A DNA stretch of 64,000 bases from WTGA01 sp965214055. Its GTDB lineage: Bacteria > Pseudomonadota > Gammaproteobacteria > Arenicellales > Poriferihabitantaceae. Shown here piece after piece: positions 44,512 to 52,702 of this stretch (its first letter is position 1; each line of letters starts with the position of its first letter). The DNA lies in NCBI GenBank assembly GCA_965214055.1, contig OZ243931.1, positions 1,984,001 to 2,048,000 of the forward strand. Reading direction: 5' to 3'. A program made the translations under genes and the position numbers. The notes beneath the pieces are model-generated. The model worked only from the letters and a program-made list of their open reading frames with translations. It did no database searches and was not told the DNA's origin.

Positions 44512-44855
44512 CCGGCTTCGAACAGGCCTGTCAGCAATGCCGGATGAAGCAGCGATGAAACCGCATGGTATCTTGGCCGGGGTTCACCGGGTCCGTGCAT
44601 CGATTCTGATTTGTAGTCGTCAGGCAGATTTTCTCCAATGCGGTTACTCCCCCTTGAAGCCGCACTTTGGGCCGGTCTCGGTGGAAGGTGAGCATGGTGT
44701 GCAGTCGGTTGAATATCGGCATGGCCAGGCAACCTGCCCGTCATCAAGAGGCTTCTTGTGGAGGGGTCTGTTCACCCCGGCATTGTCCGCAGAATGCGCA
44801 GCCGCCATTCGGTCTTTTCTGAAGAATCGCTGTAGTGACTTCAGGGCTGACAAAG
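44512..44855. other. 344-bp convergent intergenic stretch
   Basis: Lies between the 3' ends of the AruH-like gene and the PhyH-family gene. I see no gene, repeat or clear terminator in it. Confidence 0.4.
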
Positions 44856-45830
44856 CTACCGTTCGGTCACGGCATCTTCCCAATCCGTGAAAATCGGACC
44901 TTGATATTCGCCACGGACAATCCGTTGCCTTGAGTTTTCCCACATCCGGGACCATCGCACAGGGTCTTTCAGTTCGGATTTCGGGTTGGAGCGGCTGCGT
45001 GCTACAAATCCAGGAAATGCAGGACGGCCACTGGGCTGCCCCACCGGGTGATACCGGATATCCATGCTCCATCGGAGCTGGTCTGACAAATTCGGTAACG
45101 AGCTGTGAATATTCTGTTTGTGGAAAATAATCGTGCCGCCACGTTTAACGGGAAGCGCGACTCCTGTACGGTGGTTGATGATGGATGCGGGAATGGTGGG
45201 CTCTCTGGGGATAGTGCCGGGGACATGCCGATGTGCCCCCTCTAGGTGACTGCCTGGAATCGAAACCAGGCACCCGTTTTCTTCATTGGCATCCGTGACC
45301 GCTACCCACACCGTGATCTGATCGGTGCCATCCGCTTCCGATAACACCGCAACCGTATCCTGATGCCAGGTGGTCAGACCAACCCCGGAATGGGCGATGT
45401 TGCTTCCGGACAGTTTTCCCTGTGGCGGTTTCAACCTCATTTGCTGCACTGGGCTTGAGGCAATTTCCGGACCAATCACGCATTCGACAATGTCCAGAAT
45501 CCTGCTGTTTCGCAGCAGTCCAAACACGGCAGGGCCCGTGTGTGCATGGTACTGCGATGCATCGATTTTACCATTGACTAGAGGAAGAGAGATGTTGAAA
45601 TAATCGATGCTGTCCGGGTAATGCGAGACCACCCGGGCGAACCGGTCACCAAACGGGAGCCCGTCATAAATCGAGGGAATTCTTCCTTCCTGATAAAATT
45701 GGAGGCATAACCCGTCGAGCAAGTCGTTATATTCCTGCTCCAGAGGGAGCAAATCTTCATCTCTCAAAACATCTTCGATGACCAGGAAGCCGTTTTCATC
45801 AAATAATTTCAGTTGTTGCTTGGTTAGCAT
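44856..45830 (-). CDS. Phytanoyl-CoA dioxygenase (PhyH) family Fe(II)/2-oxoglutarate oxygenase
   Basis: 324 residues. The iron triad is visible: His and Asp in TTWHQDTVAV near residue 155, and the distal His in IFHKQNIHSSLPNLSDQLRW near 240, followed by the Arg (LRWSMDIRYHP) that binds 2-oxoglutarate. The N-terminus FDENGFLVIEDVL is typical of the PhyH family, which hydroxylates fatty acyl-CoAs and many small molecules, ectoine among them (EctD). No ectoine synthesis genes are near. ATG at 45830. Single gene; substrate unknown. Confidence 0.88.
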   Translation of the reverse strand: MLTKQQLKLFDENGFLVIEDVLRDEDLLPLEQEYNDLLDGLCLQFYQEGRIPSIYDGLPFGDRFARVVSHYPDSIDYFNISLPLVNGKIDASQYHAHTGPAVFGLLRNSRILDIVECVIGPEIASSPVQQMRLKPPQGKLSGSNIAHSGVGLTTWHQDTVAVLSEADGTDQITVWVAVTDANEENGCLVSIPGSHLEGAHRHVPGTIPREPTIPASIINHRTGVALPVKRGGTIIFHKQNIHSSLPNLSDQLRWSMDIRYHPVGQPSGRPAFPGFVARSRSNPKSELKDPVRWSRMWENSRQRIVRGEYQGPIFTDWEDAVTER

Positions 45831-46073
45831 GGCGGTGTCATTCCAATACAGAGGTTTCGTCCCAATCGGACAAAGCGCAAAATGGGTCCGCTCAACGGAC
45901 TCTCCTGATACCGGGGATACATTTTGGTATGGGACATGCCTATTATTCAGAGTGACAGGGGGTTCCTGACACCGAAGAATACCCGTTCCCGGCAGGCCTG
46001 GATAAAAAAGTACGGATGGAACCGCTTGTTGTCAGGACAAAACGGTCGGAACGGGCCATGGGCTCTGCCGGGC

Positions 46074-46625
46074 TTATATTCTCATCACCATGTTTTCCAT
46101 TTGATCCATCAGCATATCCGGGTCGGATGCCATGGTATAGAGCAACTGGTGTTTGCGTTTGATAAAACCCTGATTGACCGCATGGTCAATGAACCCTGAA
46201 AGAAGGTCGTAGTACCCCGATGTGTTGAGCAGGCCCACGGGTTTTGCATGGACTCTGATCTGGGTCCAGGTGATGGCTTCAAACACTTCCTCAAGAGTGC
46301 CGAAGCCCCCTGGCAGGGCAACAAATCCGTCTGCAAGAGATGCCATTTTTTCCTTGCGCAGGTGCATGCTGTCCACGGTAATGAGTTCGGACAATCCGGG
46401 GTGGGCCACCTCGTTTTTAAACAGGGAACCGGGGATAACCCCGATGGCTTCCCCGCCATTTTCAATCATGGTGTCAGCGATCCTGCCCATCAGCCCGATG
46501 CTGGCACCGCCGTACACCAGGCCCAGTCCGCGGCGCGCCATGGCTTCACCGAGCATGGTTGCGGACTGCAGGTATGCCGGATCATGACCGGGGTTGGACC
46601 CGCAATAAACGCAAATTCTCCTCAT
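46074..46625 (-). CDS. LOG-family nucleoside 5'-monophosphate phosphoribohydrolase
   Basis: 183 residues. Starts RRICVYCGSNPGHDPAY, has LVYGGASIGLMGRIAD near 36 and the signature PGGFGTLEEVFE near 106, with the Arg/Glu pair in HLRKEKM. LOG proteins (formerly called lysine decarboxylases) release a nucleobase from a 5'-AMP-type nucleotide, for example cytokinin ribotides. Length is normal. A role in nucleotide salvage would suit the downstream pyrimidine genes but is not shown. ATG at 46625, with no strong Shine-Dalgarno. Confidence 0.92.
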   Translation of the reverse strand: MRRICVYCGSNPGHDPAYLQSATMLGEAMARRGLGLVYGGASIGLMGRIADTMIENGGEAIGVIPGSLFKNEVAHPGLSELITVDSMHLRKEKMASLADGFVALPGGFGTLEEVFEAITWTQIRVHAKPVGLLNTSGYYDLLSGFIDHAVNQGFIKRKHQLLYTMASDPDMLMDQMENMVMRI

Positions 46626-46810
46626 AGGGACTTACCTATACCTGAGATGTCAATGCAAAGTAGAAATGTGATGTTTTTGTCTGTCAAATTAAATATACAG
46701 CCCCCCAAGATTACATGAACCATGCGGACAAAACCATTGTATTCCCGATACAAAGTACGAAATAATCCGGCAAACAATTCTTGTTTCATTACAGATTACT
46801 GGGAGAAGCC

Positions 46811-47767
46811 ATGAGCAGAGTCGGATTTATTGGTTTGGGGAATGTGGGCGGAAAACTAGCGGGCAGTTTGCTTCGCAATGGCATGGATTTGATGGTTCGG
46901 GACCTGGATGAGGAGTTGGTGCGGCCCTTCGTGGAGCGTGGTGCAAAGCGAGGGGAAAGTCCCCGAATCATGGCAGAAAATGTGGATATTCTGATTACCT
47001 GCCTGCCGAGTCCCGCAGCCAGCTCAGCGGTGATGGAAGCAGGGGATGATGGGGCACTCCAAGGACTGTCTGAGGGTAAGATATGGGCAGAAATGAGTAC
47101 CACTGATGAAGCGGAAGTACATCGGTTGGGGGGGTTGGTGAAGCGCACCGGTGCGGTGCCGGTGGATTGTCCGGTATCGGGTGGCTGCCATCGGGCGGCC
47201 ACCGGTAATATTGCCATTTTCGCAGGGTGTGAACGCGATACCTTTGAGCACATGTTGCCTGTGCTCACCACCATGGGCCGGCGAATACTGCATACAGGGC
47301 CGCTGGGTTCGGCTTCCGTACTCAAGGTGGTAACGAATTACCTGGCCACCGCCAATCTGCTGACGCTGTGCGAAGCGCTGGTGACTTCAAAAGCGGCAGG
47401 CATGGATATGAATACCGTCTATGAAGCCATTCGAATTTCATCCGGCAACTCTTTTGTGCATGAGACGGAAAGCCAGGTTATTCTGAACGGCAGTCGGGAC
47501 ATTAATTTCACCATGGACCTGGTGTGCAAGGATATTGGTTTGTTTGGAGAAGTGGCAAAACGCAGTAATGTCCCACTGGAACTCGCTCCCATTATGGAGC
47601 AGATATTTGAAGACGGCCGGATAAAATACGGCGACCGGGAATACTCCCCCAACATCATCCGCCGTCTCGAAGAACGGACGGGTCTGGATATCCGGGCGCC
47701 GGGGTTTCCCGCTGAGATACTGGATGATGAACCCGAAGAATCCGGGTACGAAGTAACACCGAAGTAA
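46811..47767 (+). CDS. NAD(P)-dependent beta-hydroxyacid dehydrogenase (3-hydroxyisobutyrate dehydrogenase family)
   Basis: 318 residues from the ATG at 46811, preceded by GGGAGAAG. Rossmann motif VGFIGLGNVGGKLAGSLL at the N-terminus, substrate motif VDCPVSGGCHRAATGNIAIF near 116, and the catalytic lysine in GSASVLKVVTNYLATANLL near 175. Members oxidise 3-hydroxyisobutyrate, tartronate semialdehyde, 3-hydroxypropionate and similar. The C-terminal extension of about 20 residues (from the block RAPGFPAEILDDEPEE) is longer than usual. 3-Hydroxypropionate is a product of the URC uracil pathway encoded downstream; whether this enzyme uses it is only a guess. Confidence 0.88.
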   Translation: MSRVGFIGLGNVGGKLAGSLLRNGMDLMVRDLDEELVRPFVERGAKRGESPRIMAENVDILITCLPSPAASSAVMEAGDDGALQGLSEGKIWAEMSTTDEAEVHRLGGLVKRTGAVPVDCPVSGGCHRAATGNIAIFAGCERDTFEHMLPVLTTMGRRILHTGPLGSASVLKVVTNYLATANLLTLCEALVTSKAAGMDMNTVYEAIRISSGNSFVHETESQVILNGSRDINFTMDLVCKDIGLFGEVAKRSNVPLELAPIMEQIFEDGRIKYGDREYSPNIIRRLEERTGLDIRAPGFPAEILDDEPEESGYEVTPK

Positions 47768-47782
47768 CGCTGAAGTAACGCT
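47750..47782. repeat. Three tandem 11-bp repeats at the 3' end of the dehydrogenase gene
   Basis: Units GAAGTAACACC, GAAGTAACGCT and GAAGTAACGCT run at 47750-47760, 47761-47771 and 47772-47782. The first unit overlaps the end of the reading frame and the second contains part of its stop codon area (TAA at 47765-47767). Expansion or contraction would shift the C-terminus. Recent slippage is the likely origin. Confidence 0.7.
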
Positions 47783-47794
47783 AAAGAATACAGC

Positions 47795-47804
47795 GGGGGG
47801 GGGG
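47795..47804. repeat. G10 homopolymer
   Basis: Ten consecutive G at 47795-47804, in the 51-bp gap between the convergent dehydrogenase and upp genes. Such runs slip readily; it may also mark a consensus error. It is outside any gene. Confidence 0.7.
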
Positions 47805-47818
47805 TCGGCGACACCGCG

Positions 47819-48445
47819 TTATCGGGTTCCGTATATCCGGTCTCCCGCGTCCCCCAGGCCGGGGAGAATATAGCCGTGGTTGTTGAGTTCCCGGTCAATG
47901 GCTGCGGTATAGACCGGAACGTCCGGATGGGCTTTATTGAAGGCACCCACGCCTTCGGGGGAGGCAAGTAGGCAGACAAACTTGATTTTTCGTGCACCCC
48001 CCTGTTTCAGTCTGTCGACCGCGGCGATAGCAGAATTTGCGGTTGCCAGCATGGGGTCGACAACCACGGCAAGTCGTTCGCCAATATCCAGGGGGACCTT
48101 GTAGTAATACTCTACGGCTACCAGGGTACTCGGTTCCCGGTATAGCCCGACATGTCCCACCCGGGCAGAAGGCATGAGCGCGAGCAGGCCATCAAGCAGA
48201 CCGTTTCCGGCTCGGAGGATAGAAACAAAACAGAGTTTTTTTCCGGCCAGAACCGGGGCCTCCATGGATTCAAGAGGGGTTTCAATCTTCCGGGTGGTCA
48301 ATTCGAGGTCTGTCAAGACCTCATAACCGATGAGCAACGCAATTTCATTCACCAGTTGACGAAAATGACTGGTGGAGGTTTCCTTGCGTCGCATCAAAGT
48401 TAATTTATGCTGGATAAGGGGATGTTCTACAACGGTAACATTCAT
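47819..48445 (-). CDS. upp: Uracil phosphoribosyltransferase
   Basis: 208 residues, the normal length. Starts VTVVEHPLIQHKLTLMRRK, contains LCFVSILRAGNGLLDGLL near residue 72 and the PRPP-binding motif VVVDPMLATANSAIAAVDRL near 127, and ends GYILPGLGDAGDRIYGT, all canonical for Upp. It makes UMP from uracil and PRPP in the cytoplasm. It diverges from a cytosine deaminase pair, so cytosine would flow to uracil and UMP. In the URC pathway uracil phosphoribosyltransferase (URC6) is the entry step, and URC1 and URC4 homologues lie 11-14 kb away. Confidence 0.96.
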   Translation of the reverse strand: MNVTVVEHPLIQHKLTLMRRKETSTSHFRQLVNEIALLIGYEVLTDLELTTRKIETPLESMEAPVLAGKKLCFVSILRAGNGLLDGLLALMPSARVGHVGLYREPSTLVAVEYYYKVPLDIGERLAVVVDPMLATANSAIAAVDRLKQGGARKIKFVCLLASPEGVGAFNKAHPDVPVYTAAIDRELNNHGYILPGLGDAGDRIYGTR

Positions 48446-48569
48446 GTATTATTCCGGTTTTTGTATCTCAGAAAACTTGCGGTGCACTGGAACAGGGTAT
48501 CCGCTCTGCAAATCAATAACCCATTATCACACAGGTCAATCCGAATTGTTACACAGGGAATTTCTTTCA

Positions 48570-48938
48570 ATGGCCGTTAATGAAGCCGTACAAGGCCCCG
48601 GTACCGGGGGCAATCGCCAGGGTGCGGTATTGGCCAAGGCGGGGAAGGTCATCGCCAGGAGCCACAATCGGAGCATGCAGTTAAATGATCCCATTGCCGT
48701 AGCGGAAATGGATTGTATTCGCAAGGCAGGCCGACGGAACGATCAGCAGGAGTTGACATTGTATACAACGCGTTATCCCGACATGTTGGTTGCAGGAGCG
48801 ATTGTGCAGTTTTCCATTGGCTCGGTGGTCATCGGATTGCCGGAACACCGTAATCCGGGGTTGGATTATCTCAGTGGAAAAAACGTGTCGGTGGTGTTTC
48901 TGCCAATGGATGAATGCAGTGCACTGGTGAAAAGTTGA
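48570..48938 (+). CDS. Catalytically dead cytosine-deaminase paralogue
   Basis: 122 residues from the ATG at 48570, preceded by AGGGAA. It aligns along its length with the next protein (GAVLAKAGKVIARSHNRS, LYTTRYPDMLVAGAIVQF, VVIGLPEHRNPGLDYLSGKN). The zinc site is gone: the His of the active partner (His54) is Val44, and its two cysteines (Cys81, Cys84) are Asp71 and Val74; only the catalytic Glu (Glu46) remains. The frame is intact, so it is kept as a protein. Yeast-type cytosine deaminases are dimers, so a regulatory or structural partner is plausible. It sits 7 nt upstream of the active copy. Confidence 0.8.
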   Translation: MAVNEAVQGPGTGGNRQGAVLAKAGKVIARSHNRSMQLNDPIAVAEMDCIRKAGRRNDQQELTLYTTRYPDMLVAGAIVQFSIGSVVIGLPEHRNPGLDYLSGKNVSVVFLPMDECSALVKS

Positions 48939-48945
48939 ATTAGCG

Positions 48946-49401
48946 ATGAATCATTCGGACAGAATCCTGTTGGGCGAGGCGTACAGGGAGGCACTGGAGG
49001 GCTATGAAGAAGGCGGGGTGCCGGTGGGGGCCGTGATGGCCAGGAACGGAAAAGTGATTGCCCGGGGACGGAATAAGCGTGTACAGGAAGGGGACCCGGT
49101 CATGCACGGTGAAACCGATTGTTTGCGGGCCGGGGGAATGCAGGATGATTATGGAGATGTGGACCTGTATACCACCTTGAGCCCATGTATGATGTGTACC
49201 GGGGCAATACTTCATTTTGGTATCCGGCGAGTGGTGATAGGTGAAGATGAGAATTTCCCGGGAAACATTGATTTTCTTCGAAAAAACGGGGTAGAGGTGG
49301 TGTTGGCTGACGACCATGAATGCAAACGGTTGATGGCGAAATTTATCCATGAGAACCCCGATATCTGGTTTGAGGATGTGGCCGGTAATGTCGAAACCTA
49401 G
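48946..49401 (+). CDS. Cytosine deaminase, yeast (FCY1)-type
   Basis: 151 residues. Zinc-dependent deaminase motifs are complete: His54 and Glu56 in DPVMHGETDCLRAGG, Cys81 and Cys84 in TLSPCMMCTGAILHFG. The HGETD rather than HAE wording and the C-terminal IHENPDIWFEDVAGN block (yeast enzyme ends similarly) point to cytosine deaminase rather than TadA or guanine deaminase. It would turn cytosine into uracil for Upp, encoded divergently. Its C-terminal end touches the left boundary of the restriction-modification island. Confidence 0.88.
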   Translation: MNHSDRILLGEAYREALEGYEEGGVPVGAVMARNGKVIARGRNKRVQEGDPVMHGETDCLRAGGMQDDYGDVDLYTTLSPCMMCTGAILHFGIRRVVIGEDENFPGNIDFLRKNGVEVVLADDHECKRLMAKFIHENPDIWFEDVAGNVET

Positions 49402-49405
49402 CAGA

Positions 49406-49430
49406 AGTTTCCCACTGAACGCGGGAAACT
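49406..49430. repeat. Hairpin at left boundary of the restriction-modification island
   Basis: AGTTTCCC (49406-49413) and GGGAAACT (49423-49430) form a perfect 8-bp stem with a 9-nt loop, 4 bp after the cytosine deaminase stop codon. It may end that transcript. Reversed, the right-hand island repeat is very similar (20 of 23 positions), so it also belongs to the repeat set that brackets the island. Confidence 0.6.
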
Positions 49431-49435
49431 CAGGC

Positions 49436-49470
49436 TTACACCCAAAGCAGCATTTTTCCGCTGAACGCGG
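49436..49470. repeat. Left 35-nt flanking repeat of the restriction-modification island
   Basis: Matches 52659-52693 in direct orientation at 28 of 35 positions, beginning TTACAC, sharing CAGCATTTT and ending in a small CCGC/GCGG palindrome. The pair brackets the resolvase remnant and the restriction-modification genes, and could be old recombination sites. Confidence 0.65.
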
Positions 49471-49566
49471 TACCCGGGCCAGATCCTGAGTAAAACAGGC
49501 TGGCAAACATCTATGGTAAAATTCTCCACATGGATAATGGGAATGTTAACTTTCCGGAATGGTGCG

Positions 49567-50028
49567 ATGCTGATCGGTTATGCCCGGGTCTCTCGGACGC
49601 TCTCAGTCATGCAAGAGTCGGGGATGCGTTGATGGTCTGTGGAGGCTGGATCGCCTCAGCCGCTCCCTGAAGGACCTGATTGAAGCCGTGACACGACTGG
49701 AATCCTTGGGAATCGGGCTGAAAAGCCTGCAGACAACAATAGACACATCATCAAGCACCGGCAAGCTGGTGTGTTATCTTTTCGGTGACCTGGGCGAGTT
49801 CGAGTGCACCCTGATTCTGGAAAGAACCCGCGCAGGACTGCCGGTTGCGCGTGCGCGGGGCGCCAGGGCGGACGGTCCAAGGCTCTGAATCGGAACAAAC
49901 GGGGGTTGGTGGTGAAACTGGTGAAGCTGTACGGCAAAAAACGGCATACGGTCGGCCATATCTGTGCGATGATGCGTATCCCGAAGCCGACTCTCTACAA
50001 GTATGTTGAGGGTGCCCAAAGCCAATGA
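49567..50028 (+). pseudogene. Decayed serine resolvase (Tn3 type)
   Basis: The start MLIGYARVSRTLSVMQESG (49567-49632) is a serine-recombinase N-terminus in frame 1. A piece is missing, then DGLWRLDRLSRSLKDLIEAV and FGDLGEFECTLILERTRAGL continue in frame 2 to about 49888, and the helix-turn-helix end (GHICAMMRIPKPTLYKYVEG) is back in frame 1 to 50028. At least two frameshifts and a deletion break it. Tn3-type resolvases recombine res sites; this one should be inactive. It most likely came in with the restriction-modification genes that follow. Confidence 0.85.
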
Positions 50029-50086
50029 CTAACGCCCGTAAGTCGTCTGGTCTACAGGGAATCTGGTCGCAGCAAGGACATGGAAC

Positions 50087-51823
50087 ATGACCAAAACCAC
50101 GTCTGTTCAGCAGTTTTCGGCCAGACAGATGTCCTTGCCTGGTCTCTGCCCCGTCGAGGAAGCTCTCAAGGAATTATCCCAAGCAGGAATAGAAGAACGC
50201 GGTGCAATTTACACACGGCGCGAAGTGGTCGAGTTCATTCTCGACTTGGTTGGCTACAAACCGGACCAGTCGCTTCACAAGGCCGTACTGCTGGAACCAT
50301 CCTTCGGAGAGGGTGAGTTCCTTCTTGTAGCCGTAGAGCGTCTTCTCGGAGCCTGGCAAAGCCAGGCGCAGACTATCCCGGCCAAGGCGCTCGGAAATTG
50401 TATCCGAGCTGTTGAGTTGCACTGCGCTTCATTTGAGGCTGTGCGTGCGAAGCTGGCCGTACTGCTTCAGGGTGCCGGAATCAGCAGGGCTGATGCGGCG
50501 GATCTCGTCAACCTCTGGCTGATCAACGATGATTTTCTGCTTGCTGATCTGCCACAGACTGTGGATTTCGTTGTCGGCAATCCGCCTTATGTTCGTCAGG
50601 AGCTGATTCCGGATGCACTGATCGCAGAGTACCGGAGCCGATACGCCACCGTCTTTGACCGGGCCGATATCTACATCCCGTTCATCGAACGCTCACTGAA
50701 ACAGTTGTCCAAAGGCGGCAAACTGGGATTCATCTGTGCTGATCGCTGGATAAAGAACCGCTACGGTGGGCCATTGCGCCAACTCATATCGGAGCAGTTC
50801 CACCTACAGGTCTATATTGATATGGTTGATACGCCCGCCTTCCATTCGGATGTGATCGCATACCCTGCGATCTTCATTATTGGCCGGGAGAGGTCCGGCG
50901 TGACACGCATTGCCCGTCGACCCGAGATCAGAAAATCATCACTGAGAGTACTGGCAGGCCAGTTGACTGATATCGCACCGCCCTCGACAACTGAGCCAAT
51001 AAGAGAACTTTCCAATGTCACCGCCGGGTCTCACCCGTGGATCCTTGAGTCTTCTGATCAACTTGCCCTTGTCAGGCGTCTGGAACGGGATTTCCCGACC
51101 ATAGAAGAAGTCGGTTGCAAAGTCGGCATCGGTGTTGCGACAGGGGCCGACAAAGCGTTTATCGGCCCTTTCGATGACCTTGATGTAGAAGATGACCGCA
51201 AGCTTCCGATTGCCATGACATGCGACATTCTTTCGGGCAAAGTCCAGTGGCAGAGGCTTGGTGTCATCAATCCGTTTGCGGACGAAGGCGGTCTTGTCGG
51301 ACTTGAGCATTATCCACGCCTGAAACGCTACCTGGAAGATCGGAAAGACCAGATCACACGGCGCCATGTTGCACAGAAAAACCCGGCGAACTGGTACCGT
51401 ACCATTGATCGTATTTATCCGGCTCTGGCAGGAACGCCGAAGCTTCTCATTCCGGACATCAAAGGAGAGGCCCACATCGTCTACGAAGACGGGAAACTCT
51501 ACCCACACCATAACCTCTATTACATCACATCCGGTCGATGGGATCTTCGCATCCTCCAGGCTGTCCTGCTTTCGGGCATTGCCCGCCTGTTCGTTGCAGC
51601 TTACTCGATCCGGATGCGCGGCGGGTACCTGCGTTTCCAGGCGCAATACCTGCGCCGGATACGTTTGCCGCATTGGTCAGCTGTTTCCAGCGATACGATG
51701 AACAACCTCGCCGCTGCCGTGAACTCCGGTGATGTCGAGGCCTGCAATCAGCTTGTTTCCAGGCTCTACAACCTCAATGCCGACGAATGTGCCATGCTTG
51801 ATGGCACCCGCATCAAGAATTAA
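50087..51823 (+). CDS. Adenine-specific DNA methyltransferase, PaeR7I/XhoI type II modification enzyme
   Basis: 578 residues. AdoMet-binding motif I is VLLEPSFGEGEFLLVAVERL near residue 67; the catalytic motif IV reads VVGNPPYVRQE with NPPY at 165-168, giving N6-adenine methylation. A target-recognition region occupies the C-terminal half. It belongs to the Eco57I/PaeR7I-like methyltransferases and is followed 14 bp later by a PaeR7I-type endonuclease, so it should protect CTCGAG sites. ATG at 50087 after the resolvase remnant. Acquired together with its partner by horizontal transfer. Confidence 0.9.
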   Translation: MTKTTSVQQFSARQMSLPGLCPVEEALKELSQAGIEERGAIYTRREVVEFILDLVGYKPDQSLHKAVLLEPSFGEGEFLLVAVERLLGAWQSQAQTIPAKALGNCIRAVELHCASFEAVRAKLAVLLQGAGISRADAADLVNLWLINDDFLLADLPQTVDFVVGNPPYVRQELIPDALIAEYRSRYATVFDRADIYIPFIERSLKQLSKGGKLGFICADRWIKNRYGGPLRQLISEQFHLQVYIDMVDTPAFHSDVIAYPAIFIIGRERSGVTRIARRPEIRKSSLRVLAGQLTDIAPPSTTEPIRELSNVTAGSHPWILESSDQLALVRRLERDFPTIEEVGCKVGIGVATGADKAFIGPFDDLDVEDDRKLPIAMTCDILSGKVQWQRLGVINPFADEGGLVGLEHYPRLKRYLEDRKDQITRRHVAQKNPANWYRTIDRIYPALAGTPKLLIPDIKGEAHIVYEDGKLYPHHNLYYITSGRWDLRILQAVLLSGIARLFVAAYSIRMRGGYLRFQAQYLRRIRLPHWSAVSSDTMNNLAAAVNSGDVEACNQLVSRLYNLNADECAMLDGTRIKN

Positions 51824-51837
51824 AGGGGACACCAGCC

Positions 51838-52572
51838 ATGGCCATTGATCTTGTCGACTATGAAGAGAAGGCCCGCCAAGCCGTCCAGGTATTTTGGAGA
51901 AACCGCGAAAAAGCTCGGCTGAAGCAGACCGAGTCCGGAAAAGCCGATCAGGGCGAACGGGCAGGAGCTACTGCCGGGAAGAACATGGACGGCTTCATCG
52001 CTCTCGTCAGCGATGTGGTACGCGCCAATGGCCTTTCCCATGCAAGCATTCATTTGAAACGCCAAGTCGTGACCCTGCCGGGATACTTTCGGTCGACCAA
52101 ACTTTGGGATGTTGTCGTAATCAATCACGGTCGGTTGATTGCCGCGATTGAATTCAAGAGCCAGGTTGGCCCGTCTTTCGGGAACAACTTCAACAACCGG
52201 GCTGAAGAGGCCATCGGAACCGCTCACGACCTCTGGACAGCCTATCGCGAGGGCGCTTTTGGTGAACAGGTCCGTCCCTTTCTCGGCTGGCTGATTCTGG
52301 TTGAGGATACAAAGAGGTCGCGCAAACCTGTCGGAGGCGTGTCCCCGCACTTCCCGATTTTTCAGGAATTTGAAGGTGCTTCCTACGCGAAGCGATACAA
52401 CATTCTTTGCCGGAAGCTGGTGCAGGAACAGATGTACACGGCAGCATCGGTTCTGATGTCGTCACGCTCGACATCCGCAAGCGGAGAATATTCGGAACTG
52501 AGCGAACTGACAGGACTCCGGGCATTCATCACCCAGTTCGCTGGGCACATTGCGGCGGAGGAGGTGCGGTAA
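51838..52572 (+). CDS. PaeR7I/XhoI-family type II restriction endonuclease
   Basis: 244 residues, the length of PaeR7I (246). Close to PaeR7I from end to end: LVDYEEKARQAVQVFWRNRE, GERAGATAGKNMDGFIALV, LKRQVVTLPGYFRSTKLWD, and QVGPSFGNNFNNRAEEAIGT. The PD-(D/E)xK centre is LWDVVV followed by AAIEFKSQ. Family members cut CTCGAG. ATG at 51838 with GGGGAC upstream. It needs the methyltransferase before it to avoid self-cleavage. One CTCGAG was noticed by eye, at 28941. Confidence 0.93.
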   Translation: MAIDLVDYEEKARQAVQVFWRNREKARLKQTESGKADQGERAGATAGKNMDGFIALVSDVVRANGLSHASIHLKRQVVTLPGYFRSTKLWDVVVINHGRLIAAIEFKSQVGPSFGNNFNNRAEEAIGTAHDLWTAYREGAFGEQVRPFLGWLILVEDTKRSRKPVGGVSPHFPIFQEFEGASYAKRYNILCRKLVQEQMYTAASVLMSSRSTSASGEYSELSELTGLRAFITQFAGHIAAEEVR

Positions 52573-52658
52573 TGTGTAAAGTGCGGCCCTTCGTCGGGAA
52601 TGTCCAACAGGTCGTCAATCTGTATGTTGTTTCGAGACGTGTTATTGTGGTCGAGTGA

Positions 52659-52693
52659 TTACACTCAAAACAGCATTTTCCCGCGGTCAGCGG
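52659..52693. repeat. Right 35-nt flanking repeat of the restriction-modification island
   Basis: Direct partner of 49436-49470 (28 of 35 identical). Its CCCGCGGTCAGCGG core lies inside TTTTCC...GGAAAA arms, and its reverse complement resembles the hairpin at 49406-49430. It ends 10 bp before the stop codon end of the potA-like gene, so the island was inserted right at the 3' end of that operon. Confidence 0.65.
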
Positions 52694-52702
52694 AAAACTC
52701 CG

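Noticed and set aside
47750..47782. Tandem repeats as a CRISPR-like or iteron array
   Set aside because: Units are only 11 bp with no spacers and only three copies, overlapping a gene end; replication slippage is simpler.
49406..52693. Island repeats as integron attC sites
   Set aside because: The required GTTRRRY/RYYYAAC boxes are not in the right arrangement, and no tyrosine integrase is present; the remnant is a serine resolvase.
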